From Malurus cyaneus samueli (Eukaryota > Chordata > Aves > Passeriformes > Maluridae), in the NCBI GenBank assembly GCA_009741485.1, contig CM019215.1, forward strand, positions 83,829,536 through 83,893,535: a stretch of 64,000 nt of DNA. The letters run 5' to 3'. Position 1 is the first letter of the stretch, and each line of letters begins with the position of its first letter. A program made the position numbers and the translations under genes. Shown here in pieces: positions 61,576-64,000 of the stretch. The notes beneath the pieces are model-generated. The model saw only the letters and a program-made list of their open reading frames with translations, was not told the origin of the DNA and did no database searches.

Positions 61576-64000
61576 CCATCTGTGGAGTGTCAGGTTAGAT
61601 GATATCACTGTGTGGGTGGGGGCACTTCAGTAAAGTAGCATGACATATTCATGTACTAGTGCTGTAGTTCGTCAAAGGCTCAAGCCTGCAAACAAGTTAG
61701 AGGACTTGTTTGGACTGTCTATTCCATGGTTAGGGGACTGTCTTGAGAGGTATAGGCTTCTTGGAAATAAAAATACTACTTTTCTAAATGGGGTATTGCA
61801 TTTACTATAGGAATTGCAAATGCTTGCTACCTTGTAAAATAATTTTCCAGAAAGATTAAATAATTTAGGGTATTTTCTAATAAGCCAAATACAGTTTGTT
61901 GTTCTGGGAACATACAACTTTAAACTACGTGTCAGTCCCATTAAACTTTGTCTGGTTATAAAAACTAAATTTCTAAATGGTTTTGGAGGACACCTTCACT
62001 CAAATGCATTTAATGCAGCCTCAGGCATGCTGTGCTGTTGGTCCTTGTAGATATCACCCTTTTTCATATCATCTGGGGTGCTTGATTATAAATCCAAATT
62101 GCTTGTATGTTTTTGGGTTTTTTTTCCAAATCCATCTTAAGTGCTCTGAATAATTCAGGTAATAAGTTTATTCCAAATACTTTTACAATACCATATAATG
62201 TAAAGCGGTTTTTGCTATATGTATTTCACAGGCTGGTAGCCTGAGTCTCTGAAATATTTTACATGTAAGGTACATTATGCGTCATGTTTATTTGGAATGC
62301 TACACCCTAAAACTAAAAATATTTTGGTGTTCATTTGAGTTTTCACTTTTAGTCTCTGCTGCTACCTGTTCATTTCTTGGGATAAGGTAGTTCATAGATC
62401 TTTGCTATGCACTGGGGGTGTCAGGCATTCATCCGTAAGTATGAGAAGTGTAGAGTTACCTGTAGGTCTCTAAAATTAAAATTTTTGTACCAAGATACAG
62501 CTGCACAGATAACCTTTTTTTAAATTGTTCTAGTAGCTTTTGTATGGAGGCACTGCTGACTGCTCTACTGACCTGCTGTGACCTCAGGCAGTGTTTTACT
62601 CTGTAGTGCCTCTTCTCCCTCCCACCTGTTCTGCCTTACTAGCTTATATTTTTAGTTTTCAGAAAGAGATGACTTGATTTTAGCTGGAAGTTATCGTTTA
62701 GGTTAGATTGAAAAGTGAAATTCTGTGGTGTGTATTGGGCAGCTTGGTTTGTCAGGAGCTTGAAATTCCCACGTAGATTCCATGTGGTAGGACAGTCCTC
62801 GCTTGGTGTGTTGCAGAGCACAGTCTGCCTTTTCAAGAGCTGCAAAAATACAAATAGTAGTCTGCCATCCCAAAAGGAATCCTGCCAGCCCACAGCACTG
62901 ATTTGGTAACAGGAGTTGCATTGAGGAACAGTGTGACCACACTAGTAATTGTGCCAGTATAATTGTAGTTAAAGCAGGTATTAAATGGTGCTATTGCAGC
63001 TGCAATGCAGCCAGAACCTAGAGGAAACTTAACAGTTAAAATCAGACTGTTTAAAGAAGCTGCATGGCTCTGTAGATACCATTCAGTAGTTTCTTTCTTA
63101 ATGTGCACTACACAGCACTGATTAACGACTTGCAATAGATGTGTGCAGCTTTTTTTTTCCAGCAGTTTCACATAGCAGATTAAAAACTTACAGAAGAGTT
63201 GTGTGAGCTTAACTGACATACAGTTCAGAACACTTTGACTGTGACTTGCTGTAAAGTTTGGCATGATATACCTGAAGCTTGGAAATTAACATTTTGCAAT
63301 ATTGATTTGCTTAAGTCTGTTAATAGAGTATAATGTAACTGAAAAGAATATATATTAAAAATTTTTTAAAACCAATTCCTTCCTTAGAACTGAGAAGATT
63401 AAATACTTTTCTCTACTTTCTCTCCTCTAAATTTACTATCACAGTGGCAAATTAAATATCCAGGAACAGACAAGTATTCGTGTTCTGTAGCTAGTTATGC
63501 AAAATATTCATCTCTTTGGATCGCCAAATTCTGTATATTATTATTCTTTCAGGAAAGTTTCCATTAAAAAGTAATCAGGGAAAAAAGAGGTCTCAGACTG
63601 ATTGACTGCTACTGGCATAACCCACCAAACAGAACAATAAATTGTAAAAAATACTGCATACAATTGGATGTGTTGTAAATGCAAAATTTCAGACTCCCAG
63701 GCATCAGTTTTCCTATCCCTACCAAGTCATGTTCAAGCCTCAAGGCCAGCAAATTTAGTGCTCTCTTTCCAGAAGCAATAAGAAACATTGCTATCACCAG
63801 AAGCAGTTGCTTGCCCAGTTAAGTACTGGCCTCCTGCAGAATGCCCTCTGTTGTTCCCTCAATTGGTGGCTCTGTGCCTACCCAACATCATTTTTGTTTC
63901 AGTGCCTCAGGGCTTAAGTTTCTAATAAGTCAGGTCAGTCTTGAAACAGGACTGGTAGCTTAGTCAATGTATTAAGAACCCTTCAGTCTTCTCTGTTTTA

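Larger units (their letters stand above)
44988..64000 (+). other. EXOC2: EXOC2 intron, at least 19 kb, 3' end outside window
   Basis: A long phase-1 intron starting gtaaat. It holds the solo LTR (46516-47092), the 51-nt candidate exon (48753-48803), a G19 run (50452-50470), a G/T-rich stretch and candidate alternative terminal exon (55801-56178), and T/A simple sequence near 61549-61575. The next human segment (beginning VRNYLKEAL) was looked for and not seen. The remainder is AT-rich with no recognisable gene. Confidence 0.75.

Noticed and set aside
62833..63264. 143-codon open frame on the minus strand with overlapping open frames on both strands
   Set aside because: No recognisable domain, no splice or promoter context, and several frames are open together, which suggests a locally stop-poor stretch rather than a gene.
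44988..64000. Search for a HUS1B-like retrogene, which in mammals lies within the EXOC2 locus
   Set aside because: No HUS1-like open frame or broken copy was seen on either strand in this window.
1..64000. CRISPR arrays, bacterial operons, tRNA or rRNA genes, CpG-island promoters
   Set aside because: The window is vertebrate intron and exon sequence; no regularly spaced repeats, tRNA-like folds or CpG-dense segments were seen.

Overview
This window is a piece of a vertebrate nuclear genome, almost certainly from a bird. It is AT-rich, and nearly all of it is intron. Three things point to a bird: 16 coding exons packed into 41 kb (the human orthologue spans about 200 kb), fragments of the CR1 retroposon typical of birds and reptiles, and a solo retroviral LTR of a family common in modern birds. 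The LTR suggests a neoavian, perhaps a songbird, rather than a fowl, but that part is inference.

The only gene recognised is EXOC2 (Sec5, exocyst complex component 2) on the + strand. It enters from upstream of the window and leaves downstream of it. Sixteen consecutive exons (positions 3731 to 44987) encode the part matching human residues 248 to 794 of 924. Every exon joins the next in frame, and every exon length matches the human protein segment as I remember it, except for one extra codon in exon 7. The N-terminal Ral-binding IPT/TIG domain and the last ~130 residues lie outside the window. Human coordinates and substitutions quoted below come from memory of the human protein, not from a search.

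Layout: 1-3730 is the end of an upstream intron. 3731-4688 holds exons 1-3, tightly clustered. Exon 4 (7690-7808) is followed by an 11.5 kb intron that starts with GC instead of GT. Exons 5-16 lie between 19328 and 44987. From 44988 to the end is one long, incomplete intron of at least 19 kb. It contains the solo LTR (about 46.5-47.1 kb) and an unassigned 51-nt candidate exon (48753-48803) that would fit the EXOC2 reading frame exactly.

The most interesting leads are this candidate 17-codon microexon, the GC-AG intron, a perfect 28-bp hairpin at 30310-30371, a microRNA-sized hairpin at 15102-15160, and two weaker candidate alternative exons. I saw no second protein-coding gene, tRNA, rRNA, CpG-rich promoter, CRISPR array or bacterial-type system.
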